DNA of 64,000 bases from Tetrastigma voinierianum (taxonomy: Eukaryota > Streptophyta > Magnoliopsida > Vitales > Vitaceae). Under the pieces are notes generated by a model. It was not told where the DNA came from. It ran no database searches and saw only the letters and a list, made by a program, of their open reading frames with translations. Numbering within the stretch: the first letter of the stretch is position 1; each line of letters opens with the position of its first letter. Of this stretch, positions 35,401-46,910 are shown piece after piece. The translations under genes and the position numbers were made by a program. The stretch lies in contig JAEQBH010002847.1 of assembly GCA_016808115.1 (NCBI GenBank), positions 310,001 to 374,000 of the forward strand, given 5' to 3'.

Positions 35401-35594
35401 TCCGACACCGCCGGCTTATAAATTCGGAGGTGGAGATGATGGTGTTTGTCGAAAACACGGTCTTTCCAGACGGCGGAGCCGTCGTCGTGGACGGGGACGT
35501 GGAAGGGTAATGTGGCGGAGCGGAGGGTGGAGCCGTCGCTGTAGACTTGGAGGACGCCTTGAAAGTCTTCTACTACATAGGGAATGGACCCCAT
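32427..35594 (-). CDS. Carboxylesterase, CXE family (CXE15-like), two exons
   Basis: Exon 1 (35594-34936) and exon 2 (32721-32427) join at CAG/GTATCT and GAGCAG/G, splitting the Arg220 codon, to give a 317-residue alpha/beta-hydrolase, full length for plant CXEs. Oxyanion motif HGGGF is at 77-81, APEHRLPAA at 114-122 and nucleophile motif GDSSGG at 159-164 (Ser161). GGNELLKDR at 260-268 supplies Glu263 where many CXEs have Asp, and EHGF at 292-295 supplies His293. There is no signal peptide, so it is probably cytosolic or nuclear. The motifs, the MGS start and the Glu triad resemble Arabidopsis CXE15, described as a strigolactone-degrading esterase. That substrate is inferred from family resemblance only; other esters are possible. 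The frame is undamaged, unlike everything around it, and the start is the only ATG giving the family N-terminus, 58 bp from a TATA box. Confidence 0.93.
32722..34935 (-). other. Intron of the CXE gene (2214 bp)
   Basis: GT-AG intron, AT-rich. It contains a GAAA microsatellite at 34865-34892, poly-A and poly-T runs, and small ORFs that are not credible. I saw no LTR element in it. An intron at this place after the LDR codon is compatible with the two-exon layout of this esterase subgroup, but its length is notable. Confidence 0.9.
34865..34892. repeat. GAAA microsatellite in CXE intron
   Basis: About seven AAAG units, about 45 bp inside the intron from the donor site. Confidence 0.9.
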
Positions 35595-35650
35595 TTTGTG
35601 AAGGATGATGATCAGTATAGATTGTTATGATGGAGAGTTGGAAGAATTTA

Positions 35651-35661
35651 GGTATATATAG
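35651..35661 (-). promoter_or_regulatory. TATA box of the CXE gene
   Basis: Read on the minus strand: CTATATATACC, about 58 bp before the ATG at 35594. That implies a 5' UTR of roughly 25-30 nt. A CACGTG G-box lies farther upstream at 35857-35862. Confidence 0.65.
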
Positions 35662-36021
35662 AGAGGGAAGAAGAAGAGAAAAGCATTTTAGATGTTACAG
35701 CTATTTTTGTAATCTTGTGGAGGTGTGAAGGGTTTTTTTTTCTTTTCTTTTTCTCATCAAAGGGTTACTGTTTTTTCTTGAGTCATCATTCTAATCTAAA
35801 CCAAGGATTATCCAACAATTCTTGCTTGAAGATTGAAGATATTTTAATAAAGGAAACACGTGAAGTCATAATAGAGTGGCACTGACAACAGTTCTTCAAA
35901 ACCAGATAGTATACTGAGGAGCTTTCAATCCAATCAGTGGTTAAAATGTGATACCATAAGCTATGTTATATGAATCCAAACAACAGCACAATTGTATATG
36001 TGAAGATCTGTCTACACCAAC

Positions 36022-36307
36022 CTGCTGACCTATGGCAGTGGATGGATTTTCTTCCTTCTCCCGTGGGTGTTTGACATATCTAACAGATCCCAGATCTAGA
36101 TACGAAGTTGGGGTAGTCTGGTGTTGGTCATATGAAAAAGACACTGTAAACAAATAGGCAAGTGATCAAAGGAGAAGGAGTGCTTGAATACATCCGAGGA
36201 TCCCTTGTCCTTTATCCCCTCACAGGCCTGGATGAAAGCCTTCTGAACCGTGGAATCAGATTCAACAACAGTTCTCTCCTGTCCATGCCATGCTTCCAAT
36301 AGTATGC
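36022..36307 (-). pseudogene. Two exon-like segments of an unrecognised gene
   Basis: On the minus strand, an acceptor (CTTCTAG) at 36308-36314 opens a segment reading ILLEAWHGQERTVVESD and STVQKAFIQA (36307-36224), ending at a GTGAGG donor. After an 80-bp intron ending TTTGTTTACAG, a second segment (36143-36022) reads SFSYDQHQTTPTSYLDLG, then SVRYVKHPREKEENPSTAI, ending GQQ at CAG/GTTGGT. The phases fit (one base plus two bases make a Leu codon). I found neither a start exon nor a last exon within the nearby sequence, so it may be a relic, a captured fragment or part of a longer gene. I do not recognise the family. It lies 428 bp upstream of the esterase start, on the same strand. Confidence 0.42.
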
Positions 36308-36309
36308 CT

Positions 36310-38975
36310 AGAAGGTTTTAGTTTGTAGAGTAGATCCTGTGTTTCAATGTAATCTAAATACCAAAGAAAACATAAGAATTTTTAGCTTACCTACTACTTA
36401 TTTTTATGTCGATTTATTTTATGATTCTGAAACAGACCTAAAATCATACACTGCAAAATCATTAACTTAATGACATCATTTGCAAATAATTAGCAATAGT
36501 TAAAGGAGGCACCATCAGAGTGAGATGTCTCAAAACAAGGCCAACAGGATGTTTCACACCACAGTTTCAGAATATACAAAGACATGCTTTTAAACATTAG
36601 ATAAAAAATGGGCAAGATTAAATTGAGATAATGATGAAAATATGGTTCCAAGGAGAAATAAAGTTAAAAAAAAAATTAGTATAATTTGCAACATTAAGGC
36701 AGTCCTATAAGGCATATGCCCAAAGTTTCAATGTTTCACTACTTGAACTGTTACACTTGACTCATGTTAATTATGACTCCACATCAATGCCCTCCCTTCA
36801 CCAGATTTTTGGTGTACTTTAGAACGAGATCATCCTCTCATTCCCCAACAACAAACATCCAAACATATTACTAATTTCATACACACGTGAAAAATCATCA
36901 TTCTCTACTACTCATGAACCCATTACACAGTGCCCAAGACTCTCCATGACATCCGTATTCCTCCTTTCTCTCTATTTCCTTCCGCATTTTTCTCAACACA
37001 ACTTCAAGCCTGGTATTTAATAAAGTGCTTTATTTCGCCCTAATATTATCACTCTGGAACTTCTACCATTTTCTCCTTAAATAACACAGCATTAACTGAA
37101 ATTTGTTGAGGATTGTAATAGATTGAGCCACGTAAACACGAGTGAGATGAAGTGGGAAGACTCCTACAGATAAGTCTCTAACTTCATCAAGGAGGCGTCA
37201 GCTCATAAGAGTCCTAATATGAGTAAACTCCATCACTTGTCGTGACAATCACATAACAACTCATGTGACATCCCTTGTACCATCCTTTGTGACATCCTTA
37301 TGAACATGTAACTTTATTTGAATGTCTGAAACATGCGACCTGCAGGTTTTGCCGAAAATTATGCTAGTATCAACCCTAATACAAGTAAATGTCATTTATT
37401 GATTTTAACTTTATTTTTATTTTTCTTTATTTTTTTTATTCAAATTTTCTGATAAACAAACATAGTCTAATTTTTTTTATAGTATCTTTAATAGATATAT
37501 CTATCAAATGTTTCTTCAACAAATGCTACAAATAATTTTCTTCAACAAACATTAAAAAATAGGCTTCTAACCTATGAAATGGTTCTTAATATTTCTTAAA
37601 TAGTTATCACATACACAACTCCTTTTCAAAGATATTATTAGACCAAAAATGGTTTTGATGATACTTCTTATAAATTTGTTTTTATTAAAAATATCATTGG
37701 GATAGTGATCCATTCAAATATTTTTATTTTGAATTTAACATAAGTGATTTTTTAATATTACAAATAAGTGATGGATCTAGTATAGGTTTAGTGGGGACAT
37801 GAAATTTTTTTGAAAAAAATTCGCCCTTACTCCCAAAGTGGCCCGAACCTAAAAGTAAGGTTATTATTTCCCCACTAAAAATCCATCAATACTTTATCAT
37901 AAGTGCAATCCTCATTTATCAATAGTAGTAAACTTATGCAATTTAAAGATGTCCGTAATAAACCAAATCTAGTTACGCACTGTTACAAATAACTTTTTAA
38001 ATTTTGAAATAAGTTTCTAATTTTATCAAATCATTTTATTTTTGTAAATGTATTTTTAAATATATATTCTTTTAAGAAAACGAAATCACTATCACCCAAC
38101 AATGAAAAAGCTTTCGAAAAGGACTCTTCATTAAGGATCCACATTCTAGGAGAGAACAATATTGGTCTTTAGCATTGACTTATATTCTTGTACTCTTTTA
38201 GAGTTCTCCTCTAGCTTGCCGACATGTATATACACATACACACACATCCTAATTTCTTGGTGAGAGAGAGTGGGTCACTTGCAAGTGGTGGAAGTGGCCC
38301 TTCCCCACCCAATTGTTTGTGGGTTAGCTCCAATTTTGGTTGGATGAACATGCATGCACCCACATGCACACACATTATATGTTTCCTCTTTTATTGTCAC
38401 ATAATTAAAAATCGATGTGACAATGAATTATGACGTTAGAATAAGCTTTTCAATGATAGAACAAGAATCTCTTATGTTAACCATCAAGAATATTGATAAT
38501 GCAACCTTAATGATTATACCTTGAAATTTTCTATTATCTCCAGAAACATAATCCTTATCAGAATCTATAACCACAATCTTTACGTTATAAATCATTTAAC
38601 TTATCTGAAAACTTAATTTCGAATCCATTTTTAGCCTCACATTGTTCAATCATACCATTGTTAATGCAAGCTTATGGACAGATATTCGGAATCACTTCGA
38701 TGTACGAACCGATTATCTGATCAGATGATGTCCTCCCAACCAAACATAATGCGTATGGATTGATTTGTTAAATCAAAATTTCACTTAATCATAAGATTTT
38801 GAATTTGAAGAACTTTAGAAACAAAGACGACAATTTGCGAAAAAATTGGGTTTTAATCCCCATGCATCAATATATGGCGTTAGTAGATGGAAGGTTAGTC
38901 AAACCCTTCCTTTGTCCCTCAATGCATAGGTAGTGGACTGAGTAATACTTGCCTAGAAGCCCATTTCTCTTTTTT

Positions 38976-39015
<40 letters not shown>

Positions 39016-39527
39016 TACAGAGTCTAAGTGAGAATCAGTGAGAATCATTGGCCTTGCTATAAAAAAAGAATATCTTTTGATAGCTAATTTCACCTTTATG
39101 TCCTGTGATGGTTTTGCATTGAGATAAATCATTAGAAATATTTTATTCTGCTCTTTAATCTACGAAAATTTATTATTGTGTCAAAGCCCTTTCCACCAAC
39201 TCTTAAATACCATCTCATGAATAGCTCAAATTATCCATTCAATCATTCAATCATCAAACTAAGTTCAAATTTTCTCCTTTGGAAATCCCAAATCCTCCCT
39301 CTGATTCGCAATCTTGCCCTCTCCTAATATCTTACCAATTCGGAAATACCAAGGAAGAGATTGTTAACACTATTGGAAACATGATAAAAAGTTAGAATCA
39401 TGGTGATCAGATCAATAATGATGGCCTCCTCACATTTTTCTGGGTGATGTGACTTGGGCAATAGTGTGATCATTGTCATTAAGAAATATTTTATTCTAAG
39501 TCCCATTCCATTTATGTTTATCAAATG
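36310..39527. other. Intergenic AT-rich sequence, nothing recognised
   Basis: No domain, splice-supported ORF or LTR boundary was found. An AT microsatellite is at 38981-39013. Scattered poly-T runs occur at 37420-37480. Confidence 0.5.
38981..39013. repeat. AT dinucleotide microsatellite
   Basis: An uninterrupted AT run of 33 bases. Confidence 0.95.
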
Positions 39528-41444
39528 TATGAAACCCCAAAAAAATCTAATTTTTTGAAAAATGATAAAATGGTAATTTTTGTCAAAATTCGGAAATTTT
39601 CTAGATTTCGGATGATGACAGACTTTGCTAGTTGAGATAAATACTGTGAAATTTAAATATGCGTCAATTTGGTCGGAGCGATTAATTCTGTTTGAGGCGG
39701 CAGGCGTAATGTGGGGCATTTGTGGCATTTGAGTGGCTCGCGCGTGCCCGCATGTCGGGTGCGGAATTAGTCGACTTGAGCTCGAGTGTGGAATTTTATG
39801 GACATGTGGCATCCCTTAATTAGATGGAAATCCAAAGTAGGTGTATAAAGAGGATAAGGGTAATCCTCTCAACCAATGGGAGGTTGATATGTGGCAATGA
39901 GGACAAAAAGGGAGAGACAAATTACGAGAGGCTTACCACTATGAATTTTTCGGCTATCGAATGGTAGTTTAAATGGCGAAAGCAGAGTGTCCCTCACCTT
40001 GGCCGAAGTACTGGCGTGAAGCTGTTGGTTTTGGGGAGTTTAAACGAACTCGGGGAAGGCCAGGAGTTTTCTCCTCTTGATTTAATCGCTTGTTTAAGAG
40101 CTTTGTTAATGATTTGGAGTGTTTGAGGCGGAGTGAATGGTAGTTTAATTGATCCCAAACTTGGGATTTGAAATCTTTGGAAATTAGGGACCGTTTAGAC
40201 CGATCAGACATTGGTGTGGCTTGTGTTATAATTGTGGTTTTGGGTGTTGTGAAAGTGGGGAAGCCACGGGTTTCGGTTCGAGAAGTAGAAGCCGATGTTG
40301 ATGAGAAATTTGTCCATGGAGCGTATTACACCTTATTTTATTATTTGTTAAAAACGGTCCAGGCTTCGATGTTGGACCACAAATGTCCATGTGTTATTTG
40401 CATAAAATTTGCTTAAAATGAATGACTTGAATTGTGTGGAAAATAATATGTTAATGCATGGAATTAAATGTGTTAACATAATATTTGAATTATATGAAAT
40501 ATAATTGTATGTGAGCCATTGGAATTAAATTGTTAATTAGCCCATATGAGCTAATTTTGATGTTATTGCCAATAAATAACATGTGGTATGTATGTGAATT
40601 TTGTCGATATATGCATGATGATATATTAGCATGTGTTGCATGAAAATGACATAATGCATTTTGTATCTTGTCAGGTAACTGAATCCATAGGTGTGAGTGC
40701 GTGGCGTGAAAAAATGAAAATGGTTGTGAAAGGAATTTGAACGGAAGATTTTCCGAAGAATTGCCTTGGAGGGTTATCCAACCGATTCATCTCGGCGGAC
40801 CCATGAAGTTGTTTCGGAGAATTACCCGACAATTCGCCTCAGGAGGGTTGTCGATAGATTTCACAGGAAACTCGGTGTGCGTTTTCAAGAACAAAAAACC
40901 TTTGTTTTGAAAGCGGTGTTTTCTCTGCTTGGCTTAGGCATGCGTGAGAGTCGGTGAGAGACTCGAGAAGTGGGAAAGGGTGAGTCATTCTATCACCTCA
41001 ACCAGACATTCAATGGGATCATGTGTTTGCTTGAATGTGTTTGTGTTGAACCATTGCATGTGCACTTAGGTGGGAGTAACCCATGTGGAATAATTCTCAC
41101 CCAGGCGACTTACTCACCTTGTCGAGAGAAAGTATTTCGAATACGAGAATTTGTTCGGAATTGTATTTCATTAGAGGCCGCTTTTGAGAAGAAAACCGAT
41201 ATATGGCTCTGATTGATTATTTTGTAAAACATATATTAGAATTCTAACTTTTAATATATGTTTGTATTAAGAGTGATGTAATTAACTCTTGAACTATTGT
41301 AATATAGTTGGTTAGATTTTGGTGAGTATTAATGTGGGCTTTGAATGGCCATTTTCCCTCATGCGAGTTTGTGATATGAGACACACGGGTTTTCAGCAGT
41401 TGGCAGTTTATCCAAGCGGACCTCACAGGATTTGGGGCGTCACA
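39528..41444 (+). repeat. Solo LTR of a Ty3/gypsy element with perfect target duplication
   Basis: It starts TATGAAACCCC (decayed TGTGAAACCCC) and ends GGGGCGTCACA, an inverted terminal pair typical of Tekay-type LTRs. It is flanked by AAATG at 39523-39527 and AAATG at 41445-41449. Its first 80 bp match the starts of the minus-strand LTRs at 58628 and 62726 (AAAATGGTAATTTTTGTC; TTTCGGATGATGA). No internal region remains, so it is the product of LTR-LTR recombination. The 162-codon minus ORF at 39324-39812 overlaps its edge and is not a gene. Confidence 0.85.
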
Positions 41445-41679
41445 AAATGACCTAAAAGTAGAACCTTACGGTTGAAATAGAGTACTATTCTAAATGGTCT
41501 CTTATTGCTTGTTATTGGTGTAATAATAATGAATTAAGACTGTTATTAGTTTGATTGATGAACATGTTCTACTGATCAAGAATATGTAATATCAAGTCAA
41601 CTCATAGGTACATGTTAGTGAACAATGTACTATATCGACCACTATAAAAATACTATATGGATTACATGTCATAAGTAGT

Positions 41680-43880
41680 GTCACGCCTCCGACTCCCGCC
41701 TAGGCGGACGAAGGGGGTGCAAGACTATACTGGGACTCTTTACTTTCTTTTTCAGACATTGGTGGGCCCAAGTCTTATATATAAGATCAAATATCTAAGT
41801 ATAAAAAATACAAATAAAACTACCTTTGTAGTGGTACTACGAGTGTCAATACATACGGTTAAATTATTTACATATACATATACAAAAGCGCATTTACATT
41901 TACATAATCGGGAGGCGTAGAAACCTATAGTGGTGGTCCCCCTACAAGTGTTTTAATGACGGTATCACGGAAGATCGCGAGCGTTCTCATTGTACCTACA
42001 GTTAAAACTCGTGCTAAGTTTTACGCTTAGTAGGAAACATATGACTTATACATACACATGCCACGAATACTCATTTGCATTAAGCATACTTGATATGAGA
42101 TATCTGATATGGTCTCAGAGTGAATGAATTCATATAGCAAACCAACACACCTCTACTTGTATAATGGACTTATACTTATCAGTTTCCCGTAGGAGTTATA
42201 ACTTATACTTATAAATTCCATGGGTACTCTGGGCTTATCTTGTCTGGTACTTCGTGGAGTCTTCTGAAAACTTATATTTTAACTATATTCGTTATTGGGC
42301 TCTTATCATATAAGCTTGTTGGAATGCTTGGGCCGATAATAAAGAAATTAGTAGGACACATCCATAATTAAGTACTAGAAGGTCTTGTACGATCTTGAGT
42401 CTTGTGCGCCGCGGAGATCTGCGAAGCATTGATCAGATACGTGCTTGCCCACATAATAAAAGTGTCGTAACACTAGCAGGAGTGCCAAAGCATTGATCAG
42501 AGATGTGCATGCCCACGTAATAGAGTGTCATGGCAGCGAGTGCGAAGCATTGATCGAGAGATAATGCGTACCGCGTAGCGAAGTGTACGTGGCTGCTTGG
42601 CGGGGAGTCTTAGGAAGCGCGATCGGGCGTGCTGCCCATGTAGCGAAGTGTCGTGGGAACTGGCGGAGTCTTGAAGCGCCATCGGAGGCGATGCACGCCC
42701 GCGTAGCAGTGTCGTAACGTGCGAGTGCCGGCGGTGATCGAGGCGTGCTATCCCACGCGTAACGAAGTCTGTGTTATTGATATACGGTCTTAGGCAATCT
42801 ATAATTATATGTGTTTGGAACTTACTATCTTATTATAAGGCGTGGTTGTCGAACGCCAGCGGTGAAGCGAGTTCGCCCGAGGGCGACATACTGATCTAAC
42901 CTCACATTAGTCGATAGATAACTCCTCGGAATAACGGAATAAGCGAAACAAAACAAAACTCAATCCATTTGTGAATGAGTGGCTGCGCCACGGCATAGCC
43001 ACTAAAGTAGCGCGTGGCATTGCTGTTGAGGCATACATTGCTGGCCTCCTCTCGGCCAGGCTGGCGTGTGCTGCCACGCGTGGTGGACTCTATTTGCGGC
43101 GTGGGGTCCACTCGTTGTAGGATCACGAAAATTTCAGATTTTCTTGATTTCTTCCCTTTTCCTAGAAATCGACCAAAAACAAAGAAAACTCATATGCTAT
43201 CCGAGGAAAACATCTCCCAAAATTGTGTTCTAAACCTTCAAACCAAACATGAGGTCCATCAGGGTTTCAAACCACACAATTCAAGCTCTTGTAAGTTAAG
43301 TTAACTTCCTAACACCTAAACATGGATCGAAATACCTCATAAACAAAATCCGTACCCCAGGGAGGATTCCATACTCGACAAGTATTCACACTCTTTAACA
43401 CCTCAAACCTATTTCAAAAAAACTAAATTAGAACCAGTCCTTAGAAACATAGCGATCCATACAAATCCATAATGATCATACACATATAGTTTCCATACAA
43501 AACCATGGTTTCCGTACAGTATCCAAACTACTTTCTTGACTACCTTCTCTAAATGTAGCTGTAACCTTCTTCTTCTCTCTCTTTTCTCTCGTTTTGCTCT
43601 CCCACAAATGAGAGACCAAGAAGTTGGTCTTATCATTTTGACTAAATTCTCCCTTTTATTATACTTTGGTCCTCCATCTCTCATATTTACACCTCAGTTT
43701 ATGTATTTTCCACTTTGCTTTATAATCTTCTTATCATATGACCTTCATATCCTGTTTTAACAAATTCCACTTTTACCCTTGTATCATGTACAAGTTTTGG
43801 GTTTCGAAATTTTCTCACTTAGCAAAATAATAGTTATTAAAAATTCAATTTATACTAAACCCACATAGCTTATGCGAGAA
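41680..43880 (-). repeat. Tekay-type gypsy LTR, minus orientation, truncated at its 5' end
   Basis: Its minus-strand end is GGAGGCGTGACA (plus TGTCACGCCTCC at 41680). Toward 43880 it matches, inverted, the beginning of the LTR at 3968: AATTCAATTTATACTAAACCC, GTACAAGTTTTGGGTTTC, and the GGTCTC...GAGAG region near 43600. It is therefore a relative of the nested Tekay-type family. The terminal TGTAACACC is not found, so the 5' end is lost or decayed. Small ORFs inside (41678-41920, 43014-43304, 43409-43760) are LTR sequence. Confidence 0.72.
42405..42775. repeat. Subrepeats of about 60 bp inside the minus LTR, about six copies
   Basis: The landmark GCGAAGCATTGATC and its variants recur at 42421, 42484, 42542, 42612, 42671 and 42725. 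Each is followed by a GTGC..GCCCACG block and a GTGTCGT block. The array is GC-rich relative to the rest of the LTR. Confidence 0.8.
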
Positions 43881-44490
43881 AAGCGATTAAAGTATATTTA
43901 AATTTATAAATAGTTTTCATTATATGTAGTAGTGCATCTTTTCTTTAATTTTTAGTCATAAATACAAATCACCTTAGGTTGTCCACTACGATGGGCTCTA
44001 TGCAAAATAATCGACATCATATGTGATAAGGTGGTAATATATATTATAATTGGATATAGAATGAATTAAAGTAGCAAGGGGATATGAGTGAATGAGAGGA
44101 ATTTGTCTCTTTAAGGAGAGATAACATCTCTGAGCCCACTAGACAAGTGAAGTTGGAAGTATGGTCATGCTCAGTGAATTATTAGGATTAATGCGTCATT
44201 TGGGTGCCTGCGTTGAAATAATACCATTAAACTTTATAAGGGTGACAATCTATATCTTGTGCTTTCGATTAAGATATTGTATGTGAAATGACTAAAACAT
44301 TAATTATGGATTAGGTTATGTCGGACTATAAACATCCACATAATTTTGGTAGTCATAATGTCTTACTAGATGCCACTTATGATCTGGCGGCTCAAAAGAG
44401 CTTGTTTCTAAAGCCTTAGGATGTTCTATTTATAGGTCAGACCAAGAGAATGCTTGAAATAGACCAGCCGTCAATAAATCAACGTGTTGG
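43881..44490. other. Nothing recognised
   Basis: AT-rich, no supported feature. Confidence 0.5.
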
Positions 44491-45122
44491 GCTGATAACC
44501 TCGACAAAATTTCATGCCCCAACGTCAACACACAGTTGCAGGATAGGCTAATTCACACCTCAGTGTGAGCACTATTCATAGGATGCCATATTTTTCCTCC
44601 TTTGCTTCCCGATGCCATATCTTGTTCATCCTGACTCCGAATTAGACAATCTTAGACTCTATGAAAAGCTCTTGAAGTCTAGATTATGGATATGGCCAGA
44701 GAGAACACTTTAGAGGTTATGATAAAGATTGAATCAACAAAGTGTGCCAACTGATCAGCTTTTGAGTACTCTTTCTTTAACTTCTAAAAGTCATAACTTG
44801 ATCATTTGAAGTCCAAATTAAGTGAAACAGCTTTTCAGAAAGCTTATAAAATCTATAACTCATCCATAGAAAAAGATGAGCCATTTGTGATCATCTTATA
44901 GCTGAAAAGATCGAAATACAATAGTTGTCACTACATGTGGTGACTCCTTGGTATGCCCTTGCACATTTCACTCACTTTTGCTTCCTTTTTGCTTCCTCAG
45001 CTCCATGGAAGACCCAAACATGAAGATGAGTATTTAGAGCATTAGAACACTTTATTACATCATAAAAACTATAAAATAACACACAAAACATGGGGATAAA
45101 ATCGTATAAAATATACTCATCA
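44491..45122 (-). repeat. Probable Athila/Tat-type LTR fragment, minus orientation
   Basis: On the minus strand it begins TGATGAGTATATTTTATACG at 45122. This is the kind of start seen in Athila/Tat LTRs and resembles the TGATGAGTATTCATCA start at 28703. The body contains sequence typical of such LTRs (AATAAAGTGTTCTAATGC). The distal end is not defined. Confidence 0.5.
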
Positions 45123-45839
45123 GCGTCTGAAACACTCTAAACCAAGCACATAGAGATTACACTCCCATTTGCCCAAGAAAATGTACAAAGGGGACATTAC
45201 ACTTCGGTTTGTTGAATGAGGCACCAACTTTGTTGATAATTTCACAAAACCCCTTAATGAGGATCATGTTAGGAATATTAAAAGAAAATTATGGGTCATT
45301 TCATTTGTAGAAGTTTTGATTAAAATTGTGAATGTATATGCATCATAAGCATATAGCTTAGCTTTCTTCAAAATGGACAATTTTAGGCTAACAATAAAAA
45401 TTCCCCTTACTAGTTCGTTTGCAGAGAATCTTTCTATGATCATACTCGACCATGTCATGTATGAACAGGCTCCGTAAGATCTAGTCGAAGAATAAGTGAT
45501 GTGGCTCTTTTCTATATTTCACTTACTTAATAGTAGGTTGCATTGAATTTAACTCGAATTTATTGGTGGATCAAGAAGAACAACATTCTATTAGTTATAA
45601 GTGTATAGAAGCGGGATTCCAATAACTAGTTAGCTTTCAATTGGACTTCGATTTCGATGATAGGAAGATGCGAGATGCCTTGAAGAGGCGCACATGAAGA
45701 GTGGTACAAGAAGAGTGCGAATGACTTTGAAAAAAATATTTTGGAAAGTAGGGGTTGTTATATATACTTATATGGATTTAGAACAAATTTTAGGGTGATT
45801 CATTTGGTTCTTAAAAGACAACTTACATTTGATTCATTT
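45123..45839. other. Nothing recognised
   Basis: A few short ORFs without family resemblance (for example 45264-45458 minus). Confidence 0.45.
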
Positions 45840-46118
45840 TATAAGTCCCTCTCTCTCATAACTTTTCCTCTCATGACCTAGAATATTTATAGGGATATTC
45901 TAAGCTTTAAACGATACATAAAGAAACTGTGTGATAATATAACACTTAGATTACAATTCTCTGCCTTGGATCGGGTCCATTAGTCGATCATCTAGGATAT
46001 CTTGACGAGAGAGCAATCGACTCAACCTTGAACTAAAATTCCTTTGATCTTCATCTTGTGTGCTCGATAATCTTTTATTCTTCTATATATCTTTAACATG
46101 AAGTTCTGATACCAATTT

Positions 46119-46419
46119 GTTAAAAATAAACAAACTAATAGGCTAAAAAAAAAAAAAAAGAAAAGCGAAAATGATGAACACATAGATTTACATGGAAAAC
46201 CTTAAGTAGGGAAAAACCAAGGGCAGAGGAAGAGAAAAATCCACTATCTTCAAAAAAATAGGGTACATGATTGAAGTATGGTGGATATTAATTTATAGAG
46301 CCCCAAAATCCTAAGAAATACATAACATATTTGTATTCCAAAACTAAAAAGGCCAAAACCCTAATAAGATCAATAATGGGTATGGGCCTTCACTTTAAGT
46401 CGAGGTCACCAATTCAACA
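46119..46419 (-). repeat. Copia LTR, 301 bp, minus orientation
   Basis: It begins TGTTGAATTGGTGACC directly after the purine tract AAGGAGAGAT (46420-46430) and ends TTTTTAACA directly before AAATTGGTATCAGA (46105-46118), a canonical Met-tRNA PBS. Having a PPT on one side and a PBS on the other, it serves as 3' LTR of the upstream gag fragment and 5' LTR of the next interior. Confidence 0.82.
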
Positions 46420-46518
46420 ATCTCTCCTTGATACAAATTCGATGGAATGAACAAACTCCGATATTCTTCAATAAATCATAACCTCTTCCCACTTAAAAGC
46501 ACATAAGGGCAAAGCTCA

Positions 46519-46910
46519 TCAACAAACACCAACCAAGTTCAAGCAATGCCCAAACTTGGTCATAGAATGTGACTTGGTTAACATATCCATCACATTACTA
46601 TGAGTACTAACTTTACCCATAATGGCGGTAGCATCACTTGTGACAGTAGGATCTTGTAACACATAATTTGGTATAATTCTCTTTCCTTTCATAATAATAT
46701 GAGTACTTGTGCTAGTCTTTAAAACTTCACCTTCATAGGTGTACTTGTATCCTTTTGAATCAAGATACTCAAAGAAATTATGTTTCTCTTCAAATGTGGG
46801 ACATGTCTCCACATTGCAGTGTCACACAACAACCCGTCAAACATTTTGATTCGAACTATTCCAATTCCAACAATCTTATAAGATGCATTATTTCCCATCA
46901 TCACAGAACC
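46519..46910 (-). pseudogene. Copia protease fragment fused in frame to the pol C-terminus
   Basis: One frame holds MMMGNNASYKIVGIG and RIKMFDG, then VPHLKRNIISLS (46904-46770), the region after the protease active site. After a frame change, the 97-codon ORF at 46812-46519 continues with LDSKGYKYTYEGEVLK and YVLQDPTVTSDATA. At about residue 64 it switches to KVSTHSNVMDMLTK, then SMTKFGHCLNLVGV, the C-terminal end of copia RNase H/pol. Integrase, RT and most of RNase H are therefore deleted with the frame kept. The product would have no enzyme activity. Confidence 0.8.

Noticed and set aside
34970..35510. Plus-strand ORFs of 78 and 63 codons
   Set aside because: They are antisense to exon 1 of the esterase and have no family resemblance.
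39324..39812. 162-codon minus-strand ORF, one of the longest in the window
   Set aside because: It straddles the edge of the solo LTR, has no domain, and its LTR part is frame-broken in the related LTRs.
42405..42775. CRISPR-like 60-bp repeats
   Set aside because: The whole unit repeats with drift and there are no unique spacers; they are LTR subrepeats.
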